Below are positions 37,235 to 46,469 of a stretch of 64,000 nucleotides of DNA, piece by piece; within the stretch, counting starts at the first letter, position 1, and the number at the start of each line of letters is the position of its first letter. A program made the translations under genes and the position numbers. The DNA lies in the IMG/VR virus record IMGVR_UViG_3300035703_000033, positions 1 through 64,000 of that record. One strand, 5' to 3'. Under the pieces are notes generated by a model. That model saw nothing but the letters and a program-made list of their open reading frames with translations, did no database searches and had not been told where the DNA came from. This stretch comes from a virus.

Positions 37235-39598
37235 ATGGCAACAGTAAGAATTCAACTAAGAAGAGGCACAGCCGCTGAATGGACAGCCACAAACCCTGTC
37301 TTGGCCGCTGGCGAAATGGGTCTGGAGACAGACACTGGCGATTTTAAATTTGGTAATGGTACAGACACATGGAGCAACCTTGCATATTCATTAGGTAATG
37401 CAATAGATGACTACATTCCTTTATCTGAAAAGGGTGTAGCTGACGGAGTTGCTACCCTAGATTCATCAGGTTTAGTACCACTAGCACAGCTTCCAGGGGC
37501 AGCAGCTTTGGATGCAGAGGTAAGCTCAGCAATTTCTGATCATAATTCAGATACCACAAATGTACATGGTATAGCTGACACATCGATATTAGTAACAACA
37601 TCAGGAACACAAACATTAACTTCAAAGAGCTTAACTTCACCAGCTCTTACTGGAACACCTACCGCTCCAACAGCAGTAGTAGGAACAGATACAACTCAAA
37701 TTGCTACAACTGCATTCGTACAAGATGCAATCGAAGCAGTTGTAGGTGCAGCTCCAGCAGCATTAGATACATTGGCTGAAATTGCAACATCTTTAAATGA
37801 TGATGCGGATTTGGCTGGAACATTAACAACATCAATTTCAGAGAAGGTAGCCAAGTCTGGCGATACAATGTCTGGAGCTCTTGATATGGGGTCTAACAAG
37901 GTTACAAATCTTGCAAGTCCTACAACAATTTATGATGCAGCAAATAAGTTTTATGTAGATTCTAGATCAGCAGCAGATGTCGGAGGACACGCAAGCACCA
38001 CAACAAATGTTCATGGAATCGCAGATACTACACAATTAGTAGTGCAGTCTGATGAAAGATTAACAAACGAAAGATATCCTGTTCCTTTATCTGTTACAGA
38101 AGGCAAGATTGCTAATGCTGCTGTTACAGAATCAAAGATTGCAGATAGCTCAGTATCTAATTCAAAGCTTGCAGATGGATCAGTTACTACTGTAAAGATT
38201 GCAGATGATTCTGTTAGCACAGCAAAAATTGCTGATAATGCAATTTCTACAGATAAAATTGCTGATGCTGCTATAACAAATGCTAAAATAGCAGGAAACT
38301 CTATAACTGCTTCTTTAATGCAGGACAATTCAATAGATACAGCTGCAATAGTTGACAGTGCTGTAACTTCAGCTAAAATTGCAATTTCAGCAGTTGAGGA
38401 ATCAAAAATTGCAGATGATGCAGTTTCTACTTCTAAGATTCTTAATTTAGCTGTCACAGAAGATAAAATTAACACATCAGCTGTTACAGAAGGCAAGATT
38501 GCTAATGCTGCTGTTACAGAAAATAAAATCGCAGATGGTTCTGTAACTTCAGCTAAGATTGCAAATGGATCTATAGTTAATGAAGATATTTCAACTACTG
38601 CAGCAATTGCTCAGTCTAAAATTGCAGATTTAACAACAGATCTTGCAGCCAAAGCACTTGATTCAGATCTTGATGCACATATAAATGCAACTACTTCGGT
38701 ACATGGAATTGCAGACACATCTGTGCTTGCAACAGATTCTGATGTAAGTGCTGCACAGACAGCTGCAGAGGCGCATGCAGATTCTGCAGTATCTACACAC
38801 AATTCTGATACAACTTCTGTACATGGAATTTCTGATACTTCTCAGCTAGCATATAAGAATGCTGCAAATCAGACATTTACAGGAAATATGGAAGTTGATG
38901 GAAATCTTGTAGTAGATGGAGACTTTACTGTAAATGGAACAAACTTCTCTGCTTCAGCAACATCAATTGTCATCGAGGACAACATGGTTCAGCTTGCACA
39001 TCAAAATGCTGCAAATACAGTAGACCTTGGTCTTGTAGTTGCATATAATGATGGTTCAGCAAAGCACTCTGGTATTGTAAGAGATGTTTCTGCAGATAAG
39101 TGGAAGCTATTTAAGGGTGTAACAACAGAGCCAACAACCACAGTTGACTTTACACAGGGATCCCTAGATGATCTTCAGGTGAAGAACCTAGATGCTGTTG
39201 CAATTACAGCTACTGGAGCAATTACAGCATCTTCTTCTGGAGTAGTCTTTACAGATGGCACTCAGACAAAAGCTGGAGTTCCGTCTATCACACCAATTGC
39301 AGAAAAGACTGCAAACTATACACTTTCAAGCTTAACAGAAAGAGATACTCTTATTGAGGTAAATCATACAGGAGGAACTGCAGTTACAATTACTGTACCT
39401 TCAGATGCTACTGTAAACTTCCCAGTAGGAACATCAATCGATATTTTAAGAACAAATACTGGAGAAGTAACAATTGCTGGCTCAGGCGCTACAGTGAATG
39501 CTACACCAGGATTAAAGTTAAGAGCTCAGTGGTCAAGCGCAACTCTATTTAAGAGAGCGGCAAACACATGGGTACTATTCGGAGACCTAAAGGCATAA
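37235..39598 (+). CDS. long tail fibre with Mtd_N-like head and KIAD repeat shaft
   Basis: 787 residues. RIQLRRGTAAEWTATNP and LAAGEMGLETDTGDFKFGNG form the N-terminal domain also found in phage major tropism determinants. From about 290 to 460 a degenerate 10-residue repeat (xVTxxKIAD) builds a beta-solenoid shaft, and VHGIADTS units recur. The C-terminus (about 600-787) is a separate head with an inferred receptor role. AAGGAG site. Confidence 0.75.
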   Translation: MATVRIQLRRGTAAEWTATNPVLAAGEMGLETDTGDFKFGNGTDTWSNLAYSLGNAIDDYIPLSEKGVADGVATLDSSGLVPLAQLPGAAALDAEVSSAISDHNSDTTNVHGIADTSILVTTSGTQTLTSKSLTSPALTGTPTAPTAVVGTDTTQIATTAFVQDAIEAVVGAAPAALDTLAEIATSLNDDADLAGTLTTSISEKVAKSGDTMSGALDMGSNKVTNLASPTTIYDAANKFYVDSRSAADVGGHASTTTNVHGIADTTQLVVQSDERLTNERYPVPLSVTEGKIANAAVTESKIADSSVSNSKLADGSVTTVKIADDSVSTAKIADNAISTDKIADAAITNAKIAGNSITASLMQDNSIDTAAIVDSAVTSAKIAISAVEESKIADDAVSTSKILNLAVTEDKINTSAVTEGKIANAAVTENKIADGSVTSAKIANGSIVNEDISTTAAIAQSKIADLTTDLAAKALDSDLDAHINATTSVHGIADTSVLATDSDVSAAQTAAEAHADSAVSTHNSDTTSVHGISDTSQLAYKNAANQTFTGNMEVDGNLVVDGDFTVNGTNFSASATSIVIEDNMVQLAHQNAANTVDLGLVVAYNDGSAKHSGIVRDVSADKWKLFKGVTTEPTTTVDFTQGSLDDLQVKNLDAVAITATGAITASSSGVVFTDGTQTKAGVPSITPIAEKTANYTLSSLTERDTLIEVNHTGGTAVTITVPSDATVNFPVGTSIDILRTNTGEVTIAGSGATVNATPGLKLRAQWSSATLFKRAANTWVLFGDLKA

Positions 39599-39608
39599 GG
39601 AGCAAATA

Positions 39609-40946
39609 ATGGCAATTAATAAAAGATCAGGAACAGGTTCTTCCGCACAGGATAACTTTATCGGACCAAATCCAGTTACTGGATTAACAGCAACAGATGT
39701 TGGTTCTGGAAGAGCATACAACGATGGTAGAATTGATTTGTCTTGGACAAACCCGTCTACTGGAAATACTCCAACAGGGTATAGAATTATTCGTGGTGGA
39801 ACTGAAATAGCAACAGTAGCTCATCCTAATAATACATACTCAAATACTGGGCTTTCTTCAGCCACTTCATATTCGTATGTAGTTCGTGCATATGATGATT
39901 ATGCTACAGCAGCAGATTCAAATACTGCTAGTGCTACAGCAACAACAGTTCCAGCTACAATGAGTGCTCCAAGTGCTACAGCTGGAGTTGATAAGGACAC
40001 ATTGTCTTGGACAGCACCAGCAAATGGTGGTTCAGCAATTACACTATATAGATGGACATCAAGCGACGGAAAGACTGGAACATCTACTGGAACATCAGTT
40101 GATATTTCTCAAGAAGCAAACACTGCACAAACATATCAAGTTAGAGCAGAGAATGCTAACGGAGCAGGAGTGTATTCTGGAAATTCAAATCAGGTTACAA
40201 CCCAGGCCCCAAGCTTCTTCGGTCCTCCAAGCTTCTTCGCCCCTCCAGGGTTCTTTGCCCCTCCAGGGTTCTTCGCCCCTCCAGGGTTCTTCGCCCCTCC
40301 AGGGTTCTTTGCCCCTCCAGGGTTCTTCGCCCCTCCAGGGTTCTTCGCCCCTCCAGGGTTCTTCGCCCCTCCAGGGTTCTTTTCTCCACCAAGCTTTTGG
40401 AAGTCTGTTGGAATTAACACTTTGATTAGAACACCTGGCGGAATGGTTTCTGCAGGACAGTTGGAAATTGGAGATGAGGTAATTGGTTTACGTATACCAG
40501 GTATACCAGATAACTATTGGTTACTTGATGACGGTTCATATGGCTCATACTCAGATTTTGTAATATCAGAAGAGCAATTAAATAATGCAGAAGAGACAAT
40601 TGTAACTGTTACAGGTAAGAGACTTCATGAGAATGCTGGAGCTGCAGCTGTTAATGGTGATATTTATACTATTAACCACTACATTCTAGCCAAGAGAAAT
40701 GGTGAAATTAAGTCTTTGAATGTTAAGGATTTATTGTCAGATGATCTTATATATAACTATCAGACAAAAGATTTTGTTCCAATAGAATCTCTTGAGATAA
40801 ATGAAGAAATTACAATTCAATCATATTCTATAAACGTAGAGCCATGGGACTTCTACTTTACAGAAAACGGTTTAACCTTTGATATGCAGGCGCTATCAGA
40901 GTCTCTGTCTGGATCTGATGATCCAGATGGTTCTGGCCCCCTATAA
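39609..40946 (+). CDS. FN3 / FFAPPG-repeat / Hint-like tail protein
   Basis: 445 residues. Two fibronectin-III-like domains (about 20-115 and 118-198) are followed by a hydrophobic repeat SFFAPP, seven GFFAPP and one GFFSPP (about 203-262). Then a Hint-like domain (about 270-430) contains GINTLIRTPGGMVSAGQLEIGDEV, YTINHYILAKRNG and VEPWDFYFTENG. The Hint Cys1 position is Ser and the C-terminal His-Asn is missing. Probable adhesion protein of the tail tip. The PPG triplets face the adjacent prolyl-hydroxylase-like genes. Confidence 0.7.
   Translation: MAINKRSGTGSSAQDNFIGPNPVTGLTATDVGSGRAYNDGRIDLSWTNPSTGNTPTGYRIIRGGTEIATVAHPNNTYSNTGLSSATSYSYVVRAYDDYATAADSNTASATATTVPATMSAPSATAGVDKDTLSWTAPANGGSAITLYRWTSSDGKTGTSTGTSVDISQEANTAQTYQVRAENANGAGVYSGNSNQVTTQAPSFFGPPSFFAPPGFFAPPGFFAPPGFFAPPGFFAPPGFFAPPGFFAPPGFFAPPGFFSPPSFWKSVGINTLIRTPGGMVSAGQLEIGDEVIGLRIPGIPDNYWLLDDGSYGSYSDFVISEEQLNNAEETIVTVTGKRLHENAGAAAVNGDIYTINHYILAKRNGEIKSLNVKDLLSDDLIYNYQTKDFVPIESLEINEEITIQSYSINVEPWDFYFTENGLTFDMQALSESLSGSDDPDGSGPL
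40230..40391 (+). repeat. tandem 18-bp repeats encoding (FFAPPG)n
   Basis: About nine units, nearly identical, differing mainly by C or T in the third base of one Phe codon. In-frame expansion or contraction is likely among strains. Confidence 0.9.
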
Positions 40947-40953
40947 AATATAG

Positions 40954-41493
40954 GTGAAATTTAAAGTAACAAGTACTGGTCAGGAGATAGAGAAATCTAT
41001 CTCCTATCAGTCTTTCCCAGAAGAGTTATATAATGAGGGTATATGGGGTCATTTTGCATTTATAGAAGATAAAGAAATGAATATTCGTGTTATATGTTCT
41101 GCTTATAACAATGATAGATATTCTCCAGGTACTGTTGTCGTATCGAATAAAATATTTAATGATTTTCCAATTGCTCAAAGTGCATGGAATATAAGTAATA
41201 AAATTAGTAGAATGTATGTTGATCCGTTTTATAGAAATAAAAAGGTTGCAACTTATAGTGTTATAACAAATGATATGTTAGCTAGAAAAATGGGTTATGA
41301 AATATGGTCTAATATATACGGAGAAAAAGGCGGTACTATAGCAGGCGACCAACTTTATAATAAAATATACGATTTAGGTTTTGAGGTAAAGAAAGCACAG
41401 ATAGACCTAAACGATATTTTTCAATATAGAAATTTTTCACACCCAATACATTACATAGATAAGAGACCAGTTTATGATGAATCAAGTCTATAG
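40954..41493 (+). CDS. GNAT-like acetyltransferase
   Basis: 179 residues, GTG start. ISRMYVDPFYRNKKVATYSVI matches GNAT strand 4 plus the acetyl-CoA pyrophosphate loop (R-x-x-K-V-A). Acceptor unknown. First of the enzyme genes after the fibre array. Confidence 0.65.
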   Translation: MKFKVTSTGQEIEKSISYQSFPEELYNEGIWGHFAFIEDKEMNIRVICSAYNNDRYSPGTVVVSNKIFNDFPIAQSAWNISNKISRMYVDPFYRNKKVATYSVITNDMLARKMGYEIWSNIYGEKGGTIAGDQLYNKIYDLGFEVKKAQIDLNDIFQYRNFSHPIHYIDKRPVYDESSL

Positions 41494-42049
41494 CAAAACC
41501 AAATTTTTAAAGAAAGAAGTCAATTTTGACTTTGATATAAAAAATATAAAAGATATGTCTTTTAAAAAAGATGAGTTATTTTTTGTTGATAATGGAAATC
41601 TTAATAAAAATAACGAAATTGTTTATAAATCAAAAAATATATTTACTATATACAGCAGAGACATCCACAGCCTATATAAAAGTATATCTAGTCTATTAGA
41701 TGAATCTTGTGATTTATATGAAATAAAAAAAGATATACAGAACTATATGATTTATGGCAAAATTTCAGAGTATGGTGAACATAATAGAGGAATATGGTAT
41801 GATTTTCCAGGAATAAATATTCCATACTTACACGGGTTTTTCTTCTTTGACTCCAGCTATGAGGTTAACTTTAAAAATCAAAATAATTTAGTTAAAGAAT
41901 TAATAAATACCAATACAATTATTATCAATAAGCCGACAGATTTAATAAACATTAAATCAGAAAAAGAGTCAGAGGTAATTGAATTCTATATAGTCCCTAT
42001 TGATATGTTAAAACATAATGAACCAGGCGTATGGGTTCCAATATTATAA
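41474..42049 (+). CDS. unknown protein, possibly degenerate dioxygenase
   Basis: 191 residues. YLHGFFFFDSS and INTNTIIINKPTD hint at a double-stranded beta-helix, but the iron triad is not convincing. Overlaps the GNAT gene. AT-rich and Asn/Lys-rich. Confidence 0.45.
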   Translation: MMNQVYSKTKFLKKEVNFDFDIKNIKDMSFKKDELFFVDNGNLNKNNEIVYKSKNIFTIYSRDIHSLYKSISSLLDESCDLYEIKKDIQNYMIYGKISEYGEHNRGIWYDFPGINIPYLHGFFFFDSSYEVNFKNQNNLVKELINTNTIIINKPTDLINIKSEKESEVIEFYIVPIDMLKHNEPGVWVPIL

Positions 42050-42058
42050 AACAAATGA

Positions 42059-42064
42059 TATAAT
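42059..42064 (+). promoter_or_regulatory. extended -10 promoter
   Basis: TGA-TATAAT (hexamer 42059-42064), followed about 24 bp later by GTG/ATG with GAGAAAGAGG site. Confidence 0.55.
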
Positions 42065-42084
42065 CATATCCAAGAGAAAGAGGC

Positions 42085-42786
42085 GTGATGTTAGAAAATG
42101 CAGAGTACCTAGCAACTGGAATAGTTGTATATAGAGATGTTTTTAAAAAGGAACATAACTATGTAGAGAGATTAGAAAAGGCTTTAGGGTCAGTAGAAGA
42201 AAATAGATACGGTTGGAAGCCAGGGTATACTGGCTACGGAGCAAAAAATCTTAATTATAGAGATTGTTTTGATTTTAAGATTAAGCATAATGAAGACGGC
42301 TCTCTAAGCGCACATATGGACTGTATTAAAAAAGAAGATCAAAACGAAACAGACAAAGATTTAATTAGAATTTGGGATGATGCATATTATGCACAGGTTC
42401 CACCAGTTGACGACTATAGAAGTATGTTTAGCCTGGCACCATTAAAATATTGGGAATCTTTTAATTTTATTAAGTATGGACCAGGACAGCATTTCCAGGT
42501 ACATTCAGATCATGGATATTCTTATACGTGTGTTCTTTCTTCAGTTGGGTATTTAAATGATGATTATGAAGGCGGAGAGCTTTATTTTGATAAGCTTAAC
42601 CTAAAGATTAAGCCAAAAGCAGGAGATCTTTATCTATTCCCATCTTCATATGTATACTCTCATGCTGCAATGCCAGTCACCTCTGGTACTAAGTACTCTA
42701 TAGTTACAATGTTAGATTATTTAGAAACAGCACATACTCCAGAATATAGAAACCTGGAAGCAAGATACTCTAAAAGCCTTCTTTAA
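42085..42786 (+). CDS. 2OG-Fe(II) oxygenase 1 (P4H-like)
   Basis: 233 residues from GTG 42085 (ATG 42088 is equally likely). Facial triad His-x-Asp (HFQVHSDHG, about 140-142) and distal His in YSHAAMP (about 193). The 2-oxoglutarate anchor is Lys (GTKYSIV), as in collagen prolyl-4-hydroxylases. YLNDDYEGGELYF and KPKAGDLYLFP are strongly P4H-like. First of five tandem apparently intact paralogues. Confidence 0.85.
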   Translation: MMLENAEYLATGIVVYRDVFKKEHNYVERLEKALGSVEENRYGWKPGYTGYGAKNLNYRDCFDFKIKHNEDGSLSAHMDCIKKEDQNETDKDLIRIWDDAYYAQVPPVDDYRSMFSLAPLKYWESFNFIKYGPGQHFQVHSDHGYSYTCVLSSVGYLNDDYEGGELYFDKLNLKIKPKAGDLYLFPSSYVYSHAAMPVTSGTKYSIVTMLDYLETAHTPEYRNLEARYSKSLL

Positions 42787-43481
42787 TGTATTCTATAACA
42801 GCCTATAATATAGGAGGTTTAGCTACCATTAGTCAGTCTCCAGTAAAAAGAGATTGGATGGAAGATACATATGATAAGCATGCCTATAATTGTTTCCCAG
42901 TAACAATTACAAATTCATTAGGGTGGAGCATATCTTTTCCAGAAGAAATTTCTTTTATTTGGGATGGCATATCAGATAGTTCAGCAGACCACGTTAAAGT
43001 TTTAAGTGGAGAAAAGTATGTTTCAACTAGAAGAGCTAATGGAACCATAAGCTTTAATTCTGGATTTGGTTTTAAAACACAAAATGACTTAAGCTTGTTA
43101 TGCATGCCAACACCAAACCAGTTTATAAGGGGTGCTCAATGTTTTACTACTTTAATATCAACATCTTTTTTTAATGGAGACTTCCCTATAGTTTGGAAAA
43201 TTACTGAGCCTATGATAAAAATAGTAATTCCTGCAAACACGCCAGTTGCTAATATTATTCCTATATCTTTAACAGAATTACAAAATTCTGAAATAAATTT
43301 TGAACCAGTAAGCAATATGCCATCCAGTAAATGTCCACCAGAATTTGCTATAAAAGCTGTTGAGAAAGCATACCAGACTGGCGGATGGACAAATTTTTAT
43401 AGAGATGCAGTAGATGCATGCGGGAACAGTATTGGGTCGCATGAAATAAAATCAATAAGATTGAAGGTAAATAATGCCTAA
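42786..43481 (+). CDS. DUF6065-like protein
   Basis: 231 residues. The order of an SLGWSI strand, FIWDGISD, SLLCMPTPNQF and IPANTPVANIIPISL resembles DUF6065, an uncharacterised family seen in phages beside oxygenase genes. The start overlaps the stop of oxygenase 1. Function unknown. Confidence 0.55.
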   Translation: MYSITAYNIGGLATISQSPVKRDWMEDTYDKHAYNCFPVTITNSLGWSISFPEEISFIWDGISDSSADHVKVLSGEKYVSTRRANGTISFNSGFGFKTQNDLSLLCMPTPNQFIRGAQCFTTLISTSFFNGDFPIVWKITEPMIKIVIPANTPVANIIPISLTELQNSEINFEPVSNMPSSKCPPEFAIKAVEKAYQTGGWTNFYRDAVDACGNSIGSHEIKSIRLKVNNA

Positions 43482-44187
43482 AATAACATTTCATTCAAAT
43501 AAAACTTATAATCAACCAGGACATGAATTAAATCCTAAACCAGCAAAGAAGAGCGTTCCTCAATGGTTTTCCGAATCAAGCAGGTACTGGTTTCCAGAAG
43601 TAAAAGACTCTCTTTCATTTAAAGCTTGCCCAGCATTAGTAGATGCATTTCTTGCAGGTTATGTTTTAAAAACTCCATGCGACATATATTTCCAAAAAGA
43701 GTCTAGCTCTGATGTTTTTAAGCACACTGATATATTTAAAGTTTATAAAGAACCAGGATATGATGATTTTTGTTGTTCAAGACCAGATATGCCAGGGTTT
43801 CCCAAGCCACACGGATTTGATAAACATTTTCATTGGTTTCCTAATTGGATGCCAGGGCTTGAGCCAGGCTACAGCGCTTTATATGTTCATCCATTAAATC
43901 GTTTTGATCTACCGTTCATCACCGTCTCTGGTATAATTGATAACGATAAGATGAATACCCCTGGTTTAATGCCTTTCTTCCTTAAAGAAGGTTTTGAAGG
44001 TCTGATTCCAAAGGGAACTCCATTTGTTCAGATAATTCCATTTAAAAGAGAAGATTGGGAATCAGAAGAGCAGATGTATTCCATAGAAGAGATATTTGAA
44101 AGACATAATTATCAAGCAAATAAGTTTAGAGTTCCAGAGGGCGGGGCTTATAAGAAAAAAGTTTGGTCAAGAAAGAGGTATGATTAA
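43474..44187 (+). CDS. DUF6065-related protein
   Basis: 237 residues. KSVPQWF, FKACPALVDAFLAGYV, LYVHPLNRFDLPF and IPKGTPFVQIIPFKRE match the same family pattern, likely a paralogue of the preceding gene. It contains several His residues, possibly metal-binding. Confidence 0.6.
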   Translation: MPKITFHSNKTYNQPGHELNPKPAKKSVPQWFSESSRYWFPEVKDSLSFKACPALVDAFLAGYVLKTPCDIYFQKESSSDVFKHTDIFKVYKEPGYDDFCCSRPDMPGFPKPHGFDKHFHWFPNWMPGLEPGYSALYVHPLNRFDLPFITVSGIIDNDKMNTPGLMPFFLKEGFEGLIPKGTPFVQIIPFKREDWESEEQMYSIEEIFERHNYQANKFRVPEGGAYKKKVWSRKRYD

Positions 44188-44906
44188 TGAATATGAAACG
44201 TTGGGACACTAGCGGTAATTTAGCTAACTTTAATGCTAAGTCTATAACTCCATCTGGATTTTTTGGAGATTCAGATAAAAATATAGTTGAGGTTGAAGAT
44301 TTTATTACAGAAGAAGAAAATAATATATTTTTAGAGTTTGCAAGAAAAAATTCTTCTTTTGATGAAACACCAACAGAGTTTAATGAAAATGGCAATCTTA
44401 TTTATGACGAAAGACCGTGGGTAAATAGAGTAGCAACTGGAGAGACTCTATTGAAGAGTGGACCACACGTGATACCAGTTCTTACACATATGGTTACAAG
44501 ATTTCAAAAAATAATTGAAGATTTTTTTGATGTAGAAGTTACTCCTACAGGACCAGCAATTGTTAGGTGGCCAGTTGGAGCAAGACAAGAGCCACATGCA
44601 GATAAAGAGTTGCATGAGGGCCCAGATGCAGGAAAACCAAATTCTTTCCCGTGGTATGATATTGGAACTGTTTTTTATTTTAATGATGATTATGAGGGTG
44701 GAGAATTATATTTTCCAAAACAAGGTGTTGAGTTTAAGCCAAAAGCACGAGCTGCATATTTTTTCCCAGGCGATATGAACTATATTCATGGAGTAAGGCC
44801 AATAACAAAGGGATGTAGATACACTGCTCCATATTTTTGGACAATAAATAAGTTACCAGAAAAATATAATGGCCCAAAGGAGTTTAATTATGTGCCACAT
44901 AACTAA
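44187..44906 (+). CDS. 2OG-Fe(II) oxygenase 2 (P4H-like)
   Basis: 239 residues. HADKE supplies His-x-Asp, NYIHGVRPI the distal His, and GCRYTAPYF the 2OG-binding Arg. FNDDYEGGELYF repeats the paralogue signature. Reads as active. Confidence 0.85.
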   Translation: MNMKRWDTSGNLANFNAKSITPSGFFGDSDKNIVEVEDFITEEENNIFLEFARKNSSFDETPTEFNENGNLIYDERPWVNRVATGETLLKSGPHVIPVLTHMVTRFQKIIEDFFDVEVTPTGPAIVRWPVGARQEPHADKELHEGPDAGKPNSFPWYDIGTVFYFNDDYEGGELYFPKQGVEFKPKARAAYFFPGDMNYIHGVRPITKGCRYTAPYFWTINKLPEKYNGPKEFNYVPHN

Positions 44907-45615
44907 ACATAAGGAAGAATGTTTTACAATTGAGCATTTTTTAACAGAAGAAGAATGTAAAGCTATTATTTCGTATACGGAGTGGTTAGCTAGCAATAAC
45001 ATTTTAGAGTGGAATCAAATATCGTTTTATGATTCATTTGCAATGGGCTTTTGGGAAGAGGATCCAACTGGTGGCTGTGAGTTATTTGGACTTCCCAAAA
45101 ATTATTTTCATGGTGTTTTAAAACAAAAAATAAAAGATGCTTGTGAAAATGCTTTAGGAAAAGATTTAGCTGAGGTTAGTTATCATGCTCAAAAATGGAA
45201 AGATGGAGCATATGCATCATTTCATTCCGATAACTCTGACGAGCATGGAAACCCTTCAGAGTTTGAAAGAAGTAAGTATGCTGCATTTATCTATCTTAAT
45301 GAAGACTTTAAAGGTGGAAATTTAAATTTTAAACATCACGATGTAAACATAAAACCAAAAGCTGGTATGCTTGCAGTTTTTGCAGGCGGGTATACAAATG
45401 AACATGAAGTTACAAAAGTTCATGGAGGTACTCGTTATACCGTAGGATCATTTTGGGATAACGCAGATGCTGTTTATACTGAAGAGCAAATTAAAGAAAG
45501 AGAAGAAAGATTAAAGAAAACTAGAGCTGAGCAAGATTTAACTTATCAGCAGTGGGCAAAGCAAAAAGAATTGGGAATAACTCAAGACTATGTTGGAAAA
45601 TACGGTGAAGTATGA
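44890..45615 (+). CDS. 2OG-Fe(II) oxygenase 3 (P4H-like)
   Basis: 241 residues from the ATG at 44890, spaced 8 bases from AAAGGAG. FHSDNSD is the His-x-Asp pair, NEHEVTKV the distal His, and GTRYTVGSFW the Arg. A Lys/Glu-rich helix (about 205-240) is added at the C-terminus. Confidence 0.85.
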   Translation: MCHITKHKEECFTIEHFLTEEECKAIISYTEWLASNNILEWNQISFYDSFAMGFWEEDPTGGCELFGLPKNYFHGVLKQKIKDACENALGKDLAEVSYHAQKWKDGAYASFHSDNSDEHGNPSEFERSKYAAFIYLNEDFKGGNLNFKHHDVNIKPKAGMLAVFAGGYTNEHEVTKVHGGTRYTVGSFWDNADAVYTEEQIKEREERLKKTRAEQDLTYQQWAKQKELGITQDYVGKYGEV

Positions 45616-46469
45616 ATAGAATAGAAATTTATCCAAGAGTAGTTGTGTATAAAAATACGCTACCTAGATGGAAAGAGTATGTAGATCTTTTAAAAAAGTC
45701 TGAATCAGAGCCACCAAGATACTACTTCAAGGATTGGGAAGATTGGTATGGTTTTGGAAAAATGATGAATCTATCAATGAATAATCCAAATGTTTCATAC
45801 AATATTGATTCTGATGATGAATATGCAAAACTACAGCAAGATTTTTTACAAGATGTAACAGATGCCTATTATAATGTTACAGCAGATTATGTAAAAACAT
45901 ACGGCATCTCTTTACCAAATTGGGTCAATAATGGTATATCGATTTGCAAATATTGGGAAAGCCCTAAGCAAAATGAAATGGCAATGCACTATCATACAGA
46001 TTATGTTGGCGCAAATGCAGATGCCCCAGGTAAAAAATTTGCTATTACTTGTACAATTTATATTAATGACGATTATGATGGCGGAGGACTATCATTTCTA
46101 AGGGAGGATACTGGTGATGTTATTGACTATAAGCCAGAGGCTGGAGATATAGTTGTATTCCCATCAGGAGATCCTATTACTGGAGCTTCTCATTATTTCC
46201 ACGGCGTAGATAGAGTCGATAATGGAGAAAAGTATTTTATAAGATGTTTTTGGTCATATGAGTTTGAAGGTACAAAAGAGTGGCATGAAGGTGTTGAAAA
46301 GTATGGAAAAGATATATGGGAAGATATGCAGCTTGAAAAAATGAAAGAGGATATAAAGTCTGGTAAATGGCATAGATATCTTGTCATGCCTGGTGAGGAA
46401 GACCCAAAGAAAGAAAGGTCTACCCCATTCTTTTTAAGGGATAAAGATGCTTATAAAAAAATTAGATGA
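45612..46469 (+). CDS. 2OG-Fe(II) oxygenase 4 (P4H-like)
   Basis: 285 residues, longest paralogue. HYHTDYV gives His-x-Asp, HYFHGVDR the distal His, and GEKYFIRCFW has Lys at the anchor position. A C-terminal extension follows. ATGA overlap with oxygenase 3. Confidence 0.85.
   Translation: MNRIEIYPRVVVYKNTLPRWKEYVDLLKKSESEPPRYYFKDWEDWYGFGKMMNLSMNNPNVSYNIDSDDEYAKLQQDFLQDVTDAYYNVTADYVKTYGISLPNWVNNGISICKYWESPKQNEMAMHYHTDYVGANADAPGKKFAITCTIYINDDYDGGGLSFLREDTGDVIDYKPEAGDIVVFPSGDPITGASHYFHGVDRVDNGEKYFIRCFWSYEFEGTKEWHEGVEKYGKDIWEDMQLEKMKEDIKSGKWHRYLVMPGEEDPKKERSTPFFLRDKDAYKKIR

Noticed and set aside
38011-38496. 161-codon reverse-strand ORF
   Set aside because: It mirrors the KIAD-repeat shaft of the forward fibre gene; the low-complexity Ala/Ser-rich product is a shadow.
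40230-40391. CRISPR-like or minisatellite array
   Set aside because: Contiguous 18-bp repeats in frame encoding FFAPPG; no spacers.
39964-40425. 153-codon forward ORF in another frame
   Set aside because: Leu/Gln-rich frame-shifted reading of the FN3/FFAPPG gene; no start signals.
32707-40946. Diversity-generating retroelement
   Set aside because: An Mtd_N-like domain is present, but no reverse transcriptase or template/variable repeat pair was seen in the window.
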